From positions 62,001 to 126,000 of the forward strand of contig SDWH01000003.1 of the NCBI GenBank assembly GCA_019550975.1: a stretch of DNA of 64,000 nt, in the 5' to 3' direction. Every line of letters starts with the position of its first letter. Within the stretch, counting starts at the first letter, position 1. The notes below the pieces were generated by a model. It saw only the letters and a program-made list of their open reading frames with translations, did not search any database and was not told the origin of the DNA. Positions 1 through 9,065 of the stretch are shown here, piece by piece. The stretch is from Bacteroidales bacterium SW299 (GTDB taxonomy: Bacteria > Bacteroidota > Bacteroidia > Bacteroidales > Bacteroidaceae). Both the position numbers and the translations under genes were made by a program.

Positions 1-26
1 TTAAGCAGATGAGTCTGCACCGGTAG

Positions 27-2483
27 TTACATAGGGTCTGCATCGTAATAAAAGTTTACAGTACGGAAGCGTTCGTCTGCCGTAATGGCTTGCTGTACTT
101 CCGTCAGGTATTTCTTCACTTTGCTCATTGATGCCTGTTGTTCTATTTTGATTACTATTTTCCGGATAAACAGGGTCTGTATTCTTGCTACAGGCGGTTT
201 GTCCGGACCGAGCACCCTTTCTTTCAGCCCGTTGCGCAAGTAGACTGCTGTCTGCGAAGCTGCCTGTTCCAATACGTCTTCTTTCCGATGTTTCAGGTAT
301 ACATAGATGAGCCGGTAGAAGGGCGGGTATCTGAACAGGTGCCGTTCGGCCAGTTGGTCTTCATACATTTGCCGATAGTTATTGTCCAGCACCTGCCGGA
401 TAAGCGGCAAATCGGGTGATTTTGTCTGCAAGACCACCAGCCCCTGCTTGTCCCTTCTTCCTGCCCTTCCTGCCACTTGGGCCATAAGCTGGAAAGCGCG
501 CTCATACGAACGGAAGTCGGGGTAGTTGAGCATGGAGTCGGCATTCAGAATGCCCACCACGCTTACTTTGTCGAAGTCAAGTCCTTTTGACACCATTTGC
601 GTGCCTATCAGGATATCTGTCTTTCCGTCTTCAAAATCCGCGATGATTTTCTCATAAGCTGTCCGGGTGCGTGTGGTATCCAGATCCATTCTGGCCACGC
701 GCGCATCCGGAAACAGCAGCCGGATATCATCTTCTATTTTCTCGGTGCCGAATCCGCGGTTAGTCAGTTCGGTCCCTCCGCAGGCCGGACATGCCTCGGG
801 CACCTGATAAGTATAGCCGCAATAGTGGCAGGTCAGTTGGTTCAGCCTTTTGTGGTAAGTCAGGCTCACGTCACAGTTCTTGCATTTGGGCACCCATCCG
901 CAAGTGCGGCATTCAATCATCGGGGCAAAGCCGCGGCGGTTCTGAAAGAGAATCACCTGCTCTTTGTTGTCCAGGGCTTCTTTTATCTTTTGCAGGAGGA
1001 AAGGAGAAAATTGCGCCGTCATCCGTTTTTTGCGGGCAAGCTCCTTGATGTCTACCAACTCGATGTGCGGAAGCCGGATCTGCCGGTGGCGTTCTGTCAG
1101 TTCAGCCAGTCCGTATTTTCCTTGTTCGGCATTGTAATAGGTTTCGATGCTTGGCGTGGCGGTTCCCAGCAATGTCTTGGCGGCGAACATGGATGCCAGC
1201 ATGATTCCGGCATTGCGGGCATGATAGCGGGGAGCCGGATCCTGCTGCTTGTAGGACGTTTCGTGCTCTTCGTCAATGATTACCAGTCCCAGCCGCTTGA
1301 AGGGCAGGAATATGGACGAGCGCACTCCCAGAATCACCTCGTAAGGAGTGTCGGATAATTGCTTCTGCCATATTTCCACTCGTTCTGCGTCAGGGAACTT
1401 GGAATGATAAACTCCCAGGCGGCTGCCGAACACTCTTCTCAACCGTTCGGTGATTTGGGCGGTCAGTGCGATTTCCGGGAGCAGATAGAGCACTTGTTTC
1501 CCTGCTTGAAGAGCCTTTTGTATCAGGTGGATATAGATTTCTGTCTTTCCGCTGGATGTTACTCCATGGAGCAGGCACACATCCTTTTGCCCGAACGAGC
1601 GGAGAATGGAGTCAAACGCTGCCTGCTGGATCGGGCTGAGAGCATTTACCGGACTTGTTTCTTTCGCCTCCAGATCAAGTCTTCCGGTTTCATGTTCGTA
1701 TGTTTCAAGGATTCCTTTGGCTGTCAGTTCGTTCAGAATGCCGGATGAAGCTCCTGATGCTTCGGCCAGTTTTTCCCGCGAAACTTCTTTGGGTTCGCAT
1801 CCCTCTTCCCATTCCGACAACTCCAGATACTTCAGCAGCACCTCTCGTTGCCTGGTTGCGCGTTTCAGCATGTCCAGTTGCAGATGAATGTTTCTTTCGT
1901 TCCGCATCTTTTCGGTCAGGCGGACCCGGGTTTCTGTGCGCGGCTTGTAGTTCAGCTTCAGCTCTTCTTTGATCCGTATCGCGTCTTTTTCGAGAAGCGA
2001 CCTGATGACAGGCATCAGGTTTCTTGTCTGTGCCGCCTTTTCGAGCTGCGAGATATTCAGGCTTTTGTTCGCGAGCAGGTCGAGCACTTTCTGCTCTTTT
2101 TCGGGCAACGGTCCGGACGCCTCGAATTCAGGATTCCCCTCCACACGCGTTTCGCTCTCCAGCTTCAAGCCGGAAGGAATGGCTGCATTGTAGACATCCC
2201 CTGTTGTGCAGAGGTAATAACCGGCCATCCATTTCCAGAACTCATATTGGTGTTTCAGCAGAATAGGATGGTTGTCGAGCACTTCGGTCACTTCCTTGAT
2301 TTCGTAATTGGCCGATGGCGTGGAGTCTGTCTGGATTACAATTCCGGTGTAATATCTTTTGGCTCCGAAGGGAACGATGACACGGCTTCCCCATTGCACT
2401 TTTTCCGCCAGACTCTCAGGGACAGAATAAGTGAATTGACCCGCTACGGGCAGAGGCACTATGACATCGACATATTTCTTCAT
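27..2483 (-). CDS. priA: Primosomal protein N' (PriA helicase)
   Basis: Replication-restart DNA helicase that reloads the replisome at stalled forks. The N-terminal DNA-binding part starts MKKYVDVIVPLPVAGQFTYSVP. The helicase core shows Walker A LLHGVTSSGKTEIY and the DEAH-type motif IIDEEHETSYKQQD. Paired zinc cysteines follow (CRTCGWVPKCKNCDVSL, CHYCGYTYQVPEACPACGG), then helicase motifs IGTQMVSKGLDFDKV and QVAGRAGR. At 818 aa it is a full-length PriA of the Bacteroidetes size. I use ATG at 2483 rather than an upstream in-frame ATG (2585), because family homology begins at MKKYVDV and the upstream extension crosses the -7-like box TATCTTTG (2488-2495, minus strand) and overlaps the neighbouring OMP gene. 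That box lies only 4 nt from the ATG, so the mRNA may be nearly leaderless. Confidence 0.96.
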   Translation of the reverse strand: MKKYVDVIVPLPVAGQFTYSVPESLAEKVQWGSRVIVPFGAKRYYTGIVIQTDSTPSANYEIKEVTEVLDNHPILLKHQYEFWKWMAGYYLCTTGDVYNAAIPSGLKLESETRVEGNPEFEASGPLPEKEQKVLDLLANKSLNISQLEKAAQTRNLMPVIRSLLEKDAIRIKEELKLNYKPRTETRVRLTEKMRNERNIHLQLDMLKRATRQREVLLKYLELSEWEEGCEPKEVSREKLAEASGASSGILNELTAKGILETYEHETGRLDLEAKETSPVNALSPIQQAAFDSILRSFGQKDVCLLHGVTSSGKTEIYIHLIQKALQAGKQVLYLLPEIALTAQITERLRRVFGSRLGVYHSKFPDAERVEIWQKQLSDTPYEVILGVRSSIFLPFKRLGLVIIDEEHETSYKQQDPAPRYHARNAGIMLASMFAAKTLLGTATPSIETYYNAEQGKYGLAELTERHRQIRLPHIELVDIKELARKKRMTAQFSPFLLQKIKEALDNKEQVILFQNRRGFAPMIECRTCGWVPKCKNCDVSLTYHKRLNQLTCHYCGYTYQVPEACPACGGTELTNRGFGTEKIEDDIRLLFPDARVARMDLDTTRTRTAYEKIIADFEDGKTDILIGTQMVSKGLDFDKVSVVGILNADSMLNYPDFRSYERAFQLMAQVAGRAGRRDKQGLVVLQTKSPDLPLIRQVLDNNYRQMYEDQLAERHLFRYPPFYRLIYVYLKHRKEDVLEQAASQTAVYLRNGLKERVLGPDKPPVARIQTLFIRKIVIKIEQQASMSKVKKYLTEVQQAITADERFRTVNFYYDADPM

Positions 2484-2568
2484 AGGGCAAAGATACAAAG
2501 AAACTCCGTTTCCTGCTTCCTGTTTCGGCAGATAAACGGAGTTGCATGCAATTTCTTTTTCAGTGGAA

Positions 2569-3153
2569 TCAGAACATGTAGGCAAGTGATATCTGCCACG
2601 TGTTGTGCTTGAATCCGTCCTGGGTTACGCTTCCGGATTCGTCCTTTACCATAATTCCGTTGTTTTTCAGGCCGAAGTTGTAGTTAGCGCCGATGCGGAA
2701 GTGGCTGAACAGGTTCAGTCCTGCGCCAACGTTGAAGCTGGTGGTCTTTTTCTTGAACTCGCAGATGTCTTTAAACCAGCTGTGCCCTACGTTGAATCCG
2801 AACTGAGGACCTACGGCAACGTATGCTCCGACAACGCTGCTGAACCCGAAGTTCCATTTCACGTTGACAGGGATTTCGATGCTCTTCTTCATTGTAGAGC
2901 CTTCTTCCGTATCAATGCCGAACTGGTTGTACAAGAGCGAAGCGTCCAGACCAAGGCCGAGCAGCGGCAGGGTGACATCAGCTGTGGGACCGATAAAGAA
3001 TCCTGTCCGGTTGTCCGGATTGAACACTTCTTTTGATATGGATACTTTCGATACATTCAGACCGGCCTTTACACCGAACTTTAACTGGGCTTGTGCCGGC
3101 ATGGCCAGGCAGAGGCAAGCCATAAGCATTAAAGCGGAAAAAATCTTTTTCAT
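2569..3153 (-). CDS. Outer-membrane beta-barrel protein (porin family)
   Basis: A 194-aa secreted protein. It has a clear signal peptide (MKKIFSALMLMACLCLAMPAQAQ), then alternating amphipathic strands with Gly/aromatic turns (FGVKAGLNVSKV, GFFIGPTADVTLPL, VGAYVAVGPQFGFNVG, RIGANYNFGLKNNG), ending in an aromatic Phe (SLAYMF), the usual C-terminal BAM signal. This is the small PorT/OMP_b-brl type barrel common in Bacteroidales; the substrate cannot be read from the sequence. A -7-like box TATATTTG lies on the minus strand at 3179-3186. It lies just upstream of priA on the same strand with an 85-bp gap, but priA probably has its own promoter. Confidence 0.85.
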   Translation of the reverse strand: MKKIFSALMLMACLCLAMPAQAQLKFGVKAGLNVSKVSISKEVFNPDNRTGFFIGPTADVTLPLLGLGLDASLLYNQFGIDTEEGSTMKKSIEIPVNVKWNFGFSSVVGAYVAVGPQFGFNVGHSWFKDICEFKKKTTSFNVGAGLNLFSHFRIGANYNFGLKNNGIMVKDESGSVTQDGFKHNTWQISLAYMF

Positions 3154-3296
3154 AATTTCTTTCGTTTAGTGAACGGGACAAATATAAGAAAGTTTTTCCA
3201 GTTTCTCGCTCTTTTTGAGCGCAAAGACGCGAAGGCGGAATGATTCTGCCGCTTTATGCAGCACGTTCCGTGCGTCGCGCCTTTGAGGGCCGGTGT

Positions 3297-5582
3297 CTAC
3301 ATTCCGAAGCGGGAAGTGTCTATGTCCTTTGTGGCTTTCTTTTTGTAGCCTCCAAACTTGTAGCTGAATGCTACGGAGAAGCTTTGCGTGTAGCTCCTTA
3401 CATTCATGTCGAAATGCTGGCTGCCGTTGCGTGATCTGATGTCGATGTGGTTCAATCCGTTGAAGAGGTCGGTGCCCTTCACCTGAATCATCGCCTTGTT
3501 ACCTGCGAACGTATAGCGCAAGGCGGCATCCACATAGCCGATGGCACCGCTGCGGTAGCTTCCCTGTATGATGCCTGTCTGTCCGAATGCCGAGATTTCC
3601 AGCCGGATGTCCGGATGTCGGCTTAGCGTAAAGGTGTTTGTCCATTGTCCGATGCCAGCCCATCGCCTGTTGTCGAAAGGCGCATCATAATAATGGCTTG
3701 CCTTGTCGTGTTTCAGTTGCGCGTTCAGCGTCAGACGGCTGTCCCACCATGCGCCGGCCTTGAACGGAATGACGGCGGTAAAGGTCAGCAGCTTGATGAA
3801 GTCCCAGTTCTGGAAGTTGTATACGGCCCTCAGTTTGTCGGAGTCGAGATAAGCCATCTGCATGAAATAGTCGGGCACATAGCTGTATGACGCCTGGAAG
3901 ATGTATTTGCTTTTCATTATATAGGTCAGGGAAGCGGTATAGTCGGCATAGGGACGCAGGTATGCGTTGCCTTCAGAGACTTGGTATCCGTTCAGGTAAC
4001 TGGTTGTGCCGCTCAGTGTCCAGTAGTCCGGATAAGTCTTGTCTGAGCTGAACGATAGCTGGAGAACGTGTGAGGCAGAAGGCATGTAGTTGAGCGAAAG
4101 GTTGGGATAGACCGCCCATTTCTTGTAGTCCGTCATCCTGTAATACTCTACCGCGGCCGATGCGCTGAGGCTCCATTGCGGATTGAAAGCCTTTTCGAAT
4201 CCGGCATACAGATTATAGGTATATTCGTCGATGCGGCTCTCGTTGTTCAGTCCGGTCATTTCGGGAAGGTCATAAAGCTGCGAATTCCGGTCGTTCACAT
4301 AGGTGAATGCAACTCCGTAGTTCAGCTTCCATGCTTCGGGGAGCGCATGGCTCTGGTCGGCATACACTTTCCACCGGTCGATGCGCTGGCGCGAATCGCT
4401 TCTGAAGGCAGTGGTGTTTCCTCCGGCATCCGTATCGGAAAAGTTCTGCGAGTCTTTGTTCCTATAATAGGTATAGTCAGCTCCGGCACTCAGCCCGAAT
4501 CCTGAAGTGTAGTTCAGCGAAGCATTGTGGAGCCGGACATCGCTCCGCTTGTCATTGTGTGAGTCTGTCACGTTTCCCCATGCGTCCATGTATGATTTTT
4601 GGTCCGGACTGATGCTCCCCGTGTAGCTCAGGCTGATACTGTTCTTCTCGTCCGGCCTGTAGGTGGCTCCCGCACGGAAGGTGTGGGTGAGGTTCCGTCT
4701 TTCCCCGTTGTCCGAAAGGCGGATGTCGTGCGTTTTGTCCTTCACCGTGTGCAAGGCCGAGAAGTCGAATCCCTGGCGGAAATACTCATCCGTGAGATTG
4801 TACATCACGTCTGCGTCCCATTTCTCCGAGAGCCAGGTCAGTGCCGCTCCACCGTTTCCTCCGCCTTCGTCCTTTTGGATATAGCTTCCGTTCACTTCCC
4901 CTTGCAGTCCTCCTTCGCCTGCCTTGTAGCCTTTCAGCACGAGATTGATGGCGGCACCGCGCACATGGTATTGGGGAGGAGCGCTGTACATCACCTCCGC
5001 CCGTTCCACGCGCGAGGCCGGCATACTTTTTAAGAGAGAAATCAATTGTTCTTCGGTCATTGACGAAGGCTTTCCGTTCAATACGATGCTGAGGTTTCCG
5101 GTTCCGGCAAGGCTGGGCAATCCGTCCTTCTCCATCACCCCCGGAAGCTGGAGAAGCGCTTCGTAGGCATTGGTTACGAGGCGGTTTGCGGTCAGCCGGG
5201 GCATGTCGTAGGTCAGCCTGCTTCCTTCCACCTTCACCAGCGGGCGTTCCCCTTTCACCACCACTTCTTCCAGCGCATTGTCTTTAGGTGTGAGAGTGAA
5301 TGTGCCTGCATCTTCACCGCTTCCTTCCCGTTCCATCGTCTGATAGAGCATGTGCTGCACGATGAGGCGGTAATGTTCCGGGCAGGCATTGAAGCTGAAC
5401 ACTCCCGCCGTGTCGGTGATAGCGGCATCGGCAAACGTAGAGTCGGCGAGCTGGAGTATCACGGTAGCCGCATCCACCGGTTTTTGTGCCATGTCGGTAA
5501 CCTTGCCCGTGACGGTCTGTGCGGAAAGATCCGTTCCGGCTCCTGCAGCAAGCAAAATGCCAAGCAAAAAAGATGTTTTCAT
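3297..5582 (-). CDS. TonB-dependent-receptor-like outer-membrane beta-barrel protein
   Basis: 761-aa outer-membrane protein. It has a signal peptide (cleavage near GTDLSAQ), then a carboxypeptidase-regulatory-like Ig domain (about residues 23-105, starting TVTGKVTDMAQKPVDAATV), then a plug-like domain (EEVVVKGERPLVKVEGSRLTYDMP ... LLQLPGVMEKDG, about 105-215). A long barrel rich in aromatic/Asn strands follows. The architecture matches the OMP_b-brl_3/TonB-receptor family rather than SusC: no SusD partner lies next to it. The cargo is unknown. It is divergent from the histidine kinase at 5694, with a minus-strand -7-like box TACATTTG at 5623-5630, so the two-component system is a reasonable candidate regulator (inference). 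Confidence 0.85.
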   Translation of the reverse strand: MKTSFLLGILLAAGAGTDLSAQTVTGKVTDMAQKPVDAATVILQLADSTFADAAITDTAGVFSFNACPEHYRLIVQHMLYQTMEREGSGEDAGTFTLTPKDNALEEVVVKGERPLVKVEGSRLTYDMPRLTANRLVTNAYEALLQLPGVMEKDGLPSLAGTGNLSIVLNGKPSSMTEEQLISLLKSMPASRVERAEVMYSAPPQYHVRGAAINLVLKGYKAGEGGLQGEVNGSYIQKDEGGGNGGAALTWLSEKWDADVMYNLTDEYFRQGFDFSALHTVKDKTHDIRLSDNGERRNLTHTFRAGATYRPDEKNSISLSYTGSISPDQKSYMDAWGNVTDSHNDKRSDVRLHNASLNYTSGFGLSAGADYTYYRNKDSQNFSDTDAGGNTTAFRSDSRQRIDRWKVYADQSHALPEAWKLNYGVAFTYVNDRNSQLYDLPEMTGLNNESRIDEYTYNLYAGFEKAFNPQWSLSASAAVEYYRMTDYKKWAVYPNLSLNYMPSASHVLQLSFSSDKTYPDYWTLSGTTSYLNGYQVSEGNAYLRPYADYTASLTYIMKSKYIFQASYSYVPDYFMQMAYLDSDKLRAVYNFQNWDFIKLLTFTAVIPFKAGAWWDSRLTLNAQLKHDKASHYYDAPFDNRRWAGIGQWTNTFTLSRHPDIRLEISAFGQTGIIQGSYRSGAIGYVDAALRYTFAGNKAMIQVKGTDLFNGLNHIDIRSRNGSQHFDMNVRSYTQSFSVAFSYKFGGYKKKATKDIDTSRFGM

Positions 5583-5693
5583 GTCTGTATGTTTTTGATT
5601 TATTTCTTTACCTTTGATGCTGCAAATGTAGGAAGCCCTTTCCGCTTTCTATGTTAAGGCCAAGGTTAACGTAACGTTAATGGAGATTTGCTT

Positions 5694-7073
5694 ATGAAAG
5701 ATGTAAAATATATCCGCTGGATAGCCTTCATCGCCCTGCTGGCGATTGCCGAGCTTCAATATGTGTGGCTTTCCAATTCCTACCGGATGGCGGAAGAGAG
5801 CCTGCGGATGAAGGCGAACGAAGTGTTCAGGGAAGCCTCGCTGGAAGAAGCGTTCGACCGGATGGGAAGCTACAAGAGGCGGATGTTCGGAGCGCGTGAT
5901 ACCATTCTGGCGATGAAGTTTGAAGTGGATACATCCTACTCTGTCATGCAGGGGATGCCGAACAAGTGGCTGATGTCGAACATACATACCAGCCTGCAGG
6001 ATTTCATTCATTCGGAGGTTCATATGGACATATCGCTTCCGTCGCTCGACTCCATCTATGCTCATCTGCTTGATTCGGCCGGCATCCGTGCCGATGTGGC
6101 GTCATGTATCGTTGACTCCACGGGACAGGTGCTCCTCAGTTCGGAGGGGAAGGAGCTGCATCCGGGCGGTGTCCTGAAGACCGAACCGTTGGTGCTCGAC
6201 TTCGAGAATGCGCGTTTCGTGCAGGGCATCATCACCAATCCGTACTGGATCATCGCCCGGCGTATGCTTCTCGTGCTGATAGCCACGGTGCTGATTATCG
6301 GTGTGCTGGTGTGGTGCATCGTGTGGCAGATACGTGTCATCATCCGGCAGGACAAGGTGGCGAAGATGCGCGAGGACTTTTCGTATGCCATGATACACGA
6401 TATGAAGACACCGCTCAGCTCCATCGTGATGGGCACGCGCATCCTCGAAACCGGACGGCTGGATAATCAGCCGGAAAAGCGTGCCAGGTATTTCCGTATC
6501 CTGAAAGAGGAAGGAGACCATCTGCTCAGCCTTACCAACAAGGTGCTGACGCTTTCCAAGCTGGAGAACCACCAGCTGAAGCTCGTAAAGACGGAGTGCA
6601 GCCTGCGTCCGATGCTGGAGGATCTTGTCGAGAAATACAGGGCAAAGTCGGAGAAGCGGATCGATTATGTGTGGAAACTGGAGGCGGAAACCGTGTATGC
6701 CGACGAGGAGTTTCTGAAAGAGGCGTTGAGCAACCTGATAGACAATGCCGTGAAATACTCGGGAGGGCAGGTGGAAATCTGCTTCACTTCAGAGGCGTCG
6801 GACGGCATGGTCCGCATCGGCATACGGGATAACGGATTCGGCATTCCGTTCAAGGAACAGGCCAGAATATTCGAGAAATACGAGCGCGCTTCGGCCGCGG
6901 TGCGGAGCCGGAACGGAGGTGCTCCAGGCTTCGGCCTGGGACTCAATTATGTGCTCCGTGTGGCAGAGGCACATGGCGGACGGGTAGAGGTGGAAAGCAT
7001 TGAAGGAGAATACAGCCTGTTTTCGCTTTATCTGCCGTCGGGAGAGGAAGAATTATCGGACAAGAATGAGTGA
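5694..7073 (+). CDS. Sensor histidine kinase (two-component system)
   Basis: Membrane sensor kinase of 459 aa. TM1 is at about residues 6-25 (RWIAFIALLAIAELQYVWL). A periplasmic sensing region of about 155 aa follows, then TM2 near residues 183-212 (MLLVLIATVLIIGVLVWCIVW). The HisKA dimerization domain carries the phospho-acceptor His235 (AMIHDMKTPLSS). The HATPase domain has the N box (LKEALSNLIDNAVKYSG), G1 (RDNGFGIPF) and G2 (GFGLGLNYV). I chose ATG 5694, preceded by GGAG at 5682-5685, over the in-frame TTG at 5688. The cognate response regulator starts 300 bp downstream, separated by an operator-like repeat array and a MITE insertion. The stimulus is unknown. Confidence 0.93.
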   Translation: MKDVKYIRWIAFIALLAIAELQYVWLSNSYRMAEESLRMKANEVFREASLEEAFDRMGSYKRRMFGARDTILAMKFEVDTSYSVMQGMPNKWLMSNIHTSLQDFIHSEVHMDISLPSLDSIYAHLLDSAGIRADVASCIVDSTGQVLLSSEGKELHPGGVLKTEPLVLDFENARFVQGIITNPYWIIARRMLLVLIATVLIIGVLVWCIVWQIRVIIRQDKVAKMREDFSYAMIHDMKTPLSSIVMGTRILETGRLDNQPEKRARYFRILKEEGDHLLSLTNKVLTLSKLENHQLKLVKTECSLRPMLEDLVEKYRAKSEKRIDYVWKLEAETVYADEEFLKEALSNLIDNAVKYSGGQVEICFTSEASDGMVRIGIRDNGFGIPFKEQARIFEKYERASAAVRSRNGGAPGFGLGLNYVLRVAEAHGGRVEVESIEGEYSLFSLYLPSGEEELSDKNE

Positions 7074-7095
7074 ATGTCCCGTTGTCTTTATCGTA

Positions 7096-7173
7096 TCACT
7101 CCAGTGATACGATTGCTTCACTGAAGTGATGCGATCTCTTCACTCTAGTGATACGATCTCTTCACTGGAGTGA
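7096..7173. repeat. Four palindromes at an exact 22-bp period
   Basis: Four copies of the palindrome TCACTNNAGTGA at 7096-7107, 7118-7129, 7140-7151 and 7162-7173, each exactly 22 bp from the next (about two helical turns). The central dinucleotide differs (CC, GA, CT, GG), and the linkers are similar (TACGATTGCT, TGCGATCTCT, TACGATCTCT). It lies between the histidine kinase and response regulator genes. The arrangement suggests same-face binding sites for a dimeric regulator; no protein is identified. Confidence 0.85.
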
Positions 7174-7187
7174 TACGCTTGAGGTGT

Positions 7188-7365
7188 CGGGAAAAGACAG
7201 GGCTGACGCATTAAAAAGAATATTGATTATTAAGTACTTATTATTCAGCATATACTGATTTTATAGGTAAAAAACAGCCTTTTTATCTGGCTTTAGTATA
7301 TCTCTAAATATCAGATACTCTGAATATCAATGACTTTAGTAATGCGTCAGCCCTGCGGGAAAAGA
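7188..7365. mobile_element. MITE-like element, copy A, with 10-bp target duplication
   Basis: The element proper is 7198-7355 (158 bp). It begins and ends with a perfect 16-bp terminal inverted repeat CAGGGCTGACGCATTA (7198-7213 and the complement of 7340-7355). The 10-bp sequence CGGGAAAAGA directly flanks both sides (7188-7197 and 7356-7365) as a perfect target-site duplication. There is no coding capacity. A nearly identical copy lies in inverse orientation at 32453-32611. The insertion is 17 bp upstream of the response regulator ATG. The mobilizing transposase is not in the window: the IS remnant at 37.7 kb has different ends. Confidence 0.9.
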
Positions 7366-7372
7366 TAAAAAA

Positions 7373-8104
7373 ATGACAACTATGACCAAGGTTTTGTTAG
7401 TGGAAGACGATGCCAATCTGTGCTACATCATTAAAGGCGGACTGGAAGACATGATAGGCGGCTATGAGGTGGAAACCGCTTCCGACGGGCAGGAAGGAAT
7501 CCGGAAGTGGAAAAGCTGGAAGCCGGAAGTGATTGTTTCCGACATTGAAATGCCGGTGATGGACGGATATGAAATGGTGCGCCGCATCCGTGAGTCCGAT
7601 GCGTGCATCCCGATTCTGTTCACTTCGGGCCGTGTGTCGCCCAAGGATGTGGTGAAAGGGTATGAAATCGGAGTGAACAACTATGTGAAGAAGCCCTTTC
7701 TTCCCGAAGAGCTGGACGCACACATCAAGGCTCTGCTGAGGCTGACTCATGCAAGGGAGCCGGAGCGTGCGGATACTTTCTTCCGGATCGGCAAGTCGTA
7801 TGTGTTTGATGCAGAGCGCAGCGTGTTGCATCAGGAGGGTCAGCCCGACCGGGAACTGACCGTCCGTGAGTCCGGTCTGCTCCGGATTCTTTGTGAGGGA
7901 CAGGGGCATGTGGTGCGGCGCGAGGTGATACTCTCCCGCCTTTGGGATACCGAAGACGACTATTTTGCTTCGCGCAGCCTCGATGTATTCGTGTCCCGCC
8001 TCCGCAAGATGCTTTCGGGCGATCCGGATGTTCGTCTGAAGACGGTGAAAGGCGTGGGACTGGTGCTGGAGGCTGGCTGGACGCACGCAGGTACGGAGCC
8101 GTAA
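7373..8104 (+). CDS. OmpR-family response regulator
   Basis: 243-aa DNA-binding response regulator. The receiver domain (about residues 5-125) has the acidic pocket VEDDAN, phospho-acceptor Asp57 (IVSDIEMPVMDGYEM), the Thr/Ser switch (ILFTSGR) and conserved Lys (NNYVKKPF). A winged-helix OmpR/PhoB effector domain follows (LTVRESGLLRILCEGQGHVV, then SRSLDVFVSRLRKML and KTVKGVGLVL). It is paired with the kinase ending at 7073. The start MTTMTKVLL at 7373 is chosen; the ATG at 7382 is also possible. Its 5' leader is interrupted by a MITE, which may alter translation or transcription coming from the kinase gene. Confidence 0.94.
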   Translation: MTTMTKVLLVEDDANLCYIIKGGLEDMIGGYEVETASDGQEGIRKWKSWKPEVIVSDIEMPVMDGYEMVRRIRESDACIPILFTSGRVSPKDVVKGYEIGVNNYVKKPFLPEELDAHIKALLRLTHAREPERADTFFRIGKSYVFDAERSVLHQEGQPDRELTVRESGLLRILCEGQGHVVRREVILSRLWDTEDDYFASRSLDVFVSRLRKMLSGDPDVRLKTVKGVGLVLEAGWTHAGTEP

Positions 8105-8144
8105 AAGTCCGGTTTCCGTGCCTGTGCGGTGTCCGTTTCTCTTG

Positions 8145-8438
8145 TCATTTGTCCAGCATTCCTCCGAGATATTCTTTCAGCGTACTTACATATTCGTTCA
8201 GCGCATCCCTGCCCTTGTCGGTCAGGCGGCACGATGTGCGCGGTTTCTTTCCGATTATCTCTTTCCTCACTTCGATGTATCCGGCCTCAGACAATTTGTC
8301 TATCTGCACGCTCAGATTGCCGGAGGTGGCCTGTGTCTTGTCCTTGAGATAGCTGAAGTCAGCCTCTTCAACGGAAAGCAGGAGCGACACCACGGCAAGG
8401 CGCAGCTGGGAGTGCAGCAATGGGTCAAGCTCTCTCAT
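8145..8438 (-). CDS. Winged-helix transcriptional regulator (HTH_34/MarR-like)
   Basis: 97-aa single-domain regulator: LLHSQLRLAVVSLLLSVEEADFSYLKDKTQATSGNLS is the helix-turn-helix, followed by a basic wing (IIGKKPRTSCRLTDKGRDAL) and a C-terminal dimerization helix. This matches the small winged-helix proteins typical of Bacteroidetes that are encoded beside a membrane protein. It follows the membrane gene at 8443-9045 by 4 bp, so the two form one operon. Two identical 15-bp dyads at 9066-9080 and 9145-9159 upstream of the operon are candidate operators for it (inference). Confidence 0.85.
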   Translation of the reverse strand: MRELDPLLHSQLRLAVVSLLLSVEEADFSYLKDKTQATSGNLSVQIDKLSEAGYIEVRKEIIGKKPRTSCRLTDKGRDALNEYVSTLKEYLGGMLDK

Positions 8439-8442
8439 ATTG

Positions 8443-9045
8443 TTATTCTTTGATTTTGTTTCTGGCTATATGCGCCGGTATGATCATGAATACAAGAAAT
8501 GACATCCCGAAAAGGATGTTCCAGAAATTGTGGCACCAGCCTTCCGTGAGCATGTATACGGCGGCAAGCAATCCTGCGAGAGGTGTCCAGATAAAGGCCT
8601 TCTCCTTTATCACAAGCCCTGTCATGGATGTGCCTATGCCGGCATAGATGAGCGAAAGCGGCATCATTATCGAGAAGTTCATGACATGGGTGAGGACTCC
8701 GATGAGCACAATTGCGATTACCGTGAATATGAACATGCTCCCGATAACTTTCCATATATTGCCCAGCATGCTGTCGATATAGGTTGTCACTTCAGGTTTG
8801 GAACTTTTGCGGAAGAAGGTGTTGGCAATATAAGGTATGAACATGGCAAACCATGTGAACATGGCTTCTCCTCTTCCGGTGAAATGTACGGTTACCCATG
8901 TGATTATTGCGGTAATCAGGGCGGTATAGCCGTATATGAGGAAGGTGTTGTAGTCCTTCTTCATGGCGGTTCCCTTCTTTGTCTTTCTGATCATGTCGGA
9001 TATGAGTTCCAGACTTTCCAGTTCGTTGATTTTTCTGTCTTCCAT
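8443..9045 (-). CDS. Polytopic membrane protein of unknown function
   Basis: 200 aa with a charged N-terminal helix (residues 1-35, KINELESLELISDMIRKTKKG) and about five hydrophobic segments: FLIYGYTALITAIITWVTV, MFTWFAMFIPYIA, VIGSMFIFTVIAIVLIGVL, a long pair MPLSLIYAGIGTSMTGLV / PLAGLLAAVYMLTEGW, and ILFGMSFLVFMIIPAHIA. No catalytic motif is recognised. It is the first gene of an operon with the winged-helix regulator, a pairing known in Bacteroidetes in which the membrane partner's role is unestablished. The operon promoter is at 9132-9163. Confidence 0.75.
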   Translation of the reverse strand: MEDRKINELESLELISDMIRKTKKGTAMKKDYNTFLIYGYTALITAIITWVTVHFTGRGEAMFTWFAMFIPYIANTFFRKSSKPEVTTYIDSMLGNIWKVIGSMFIFTVIAIVLIGVLTHVMNFSIMMPLSLIYAGIGTSMTGLVIKEKAFIWTPLAGLLAAVYMLTEGWCHNFWNILFGMSFLVFMIIPAHIARNKIKE

Positions 9046-9065
9046 AATCTTTACTTTTTTAATTG

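Noticed and set aside
2484-2585. N-terminal 34-residue extension of PriA
   Set aside because: Non-conserved, contains a promoter-like box and overlaps the 3' end of the upstream OMP gene; start at 2483 preferred.
7096-7173. Repeat array as a CRISPR
   Set aside because: Units are 22 bp with 12-bp palindromes and near-constant linkers; there are no unique spacers and no cas genes.
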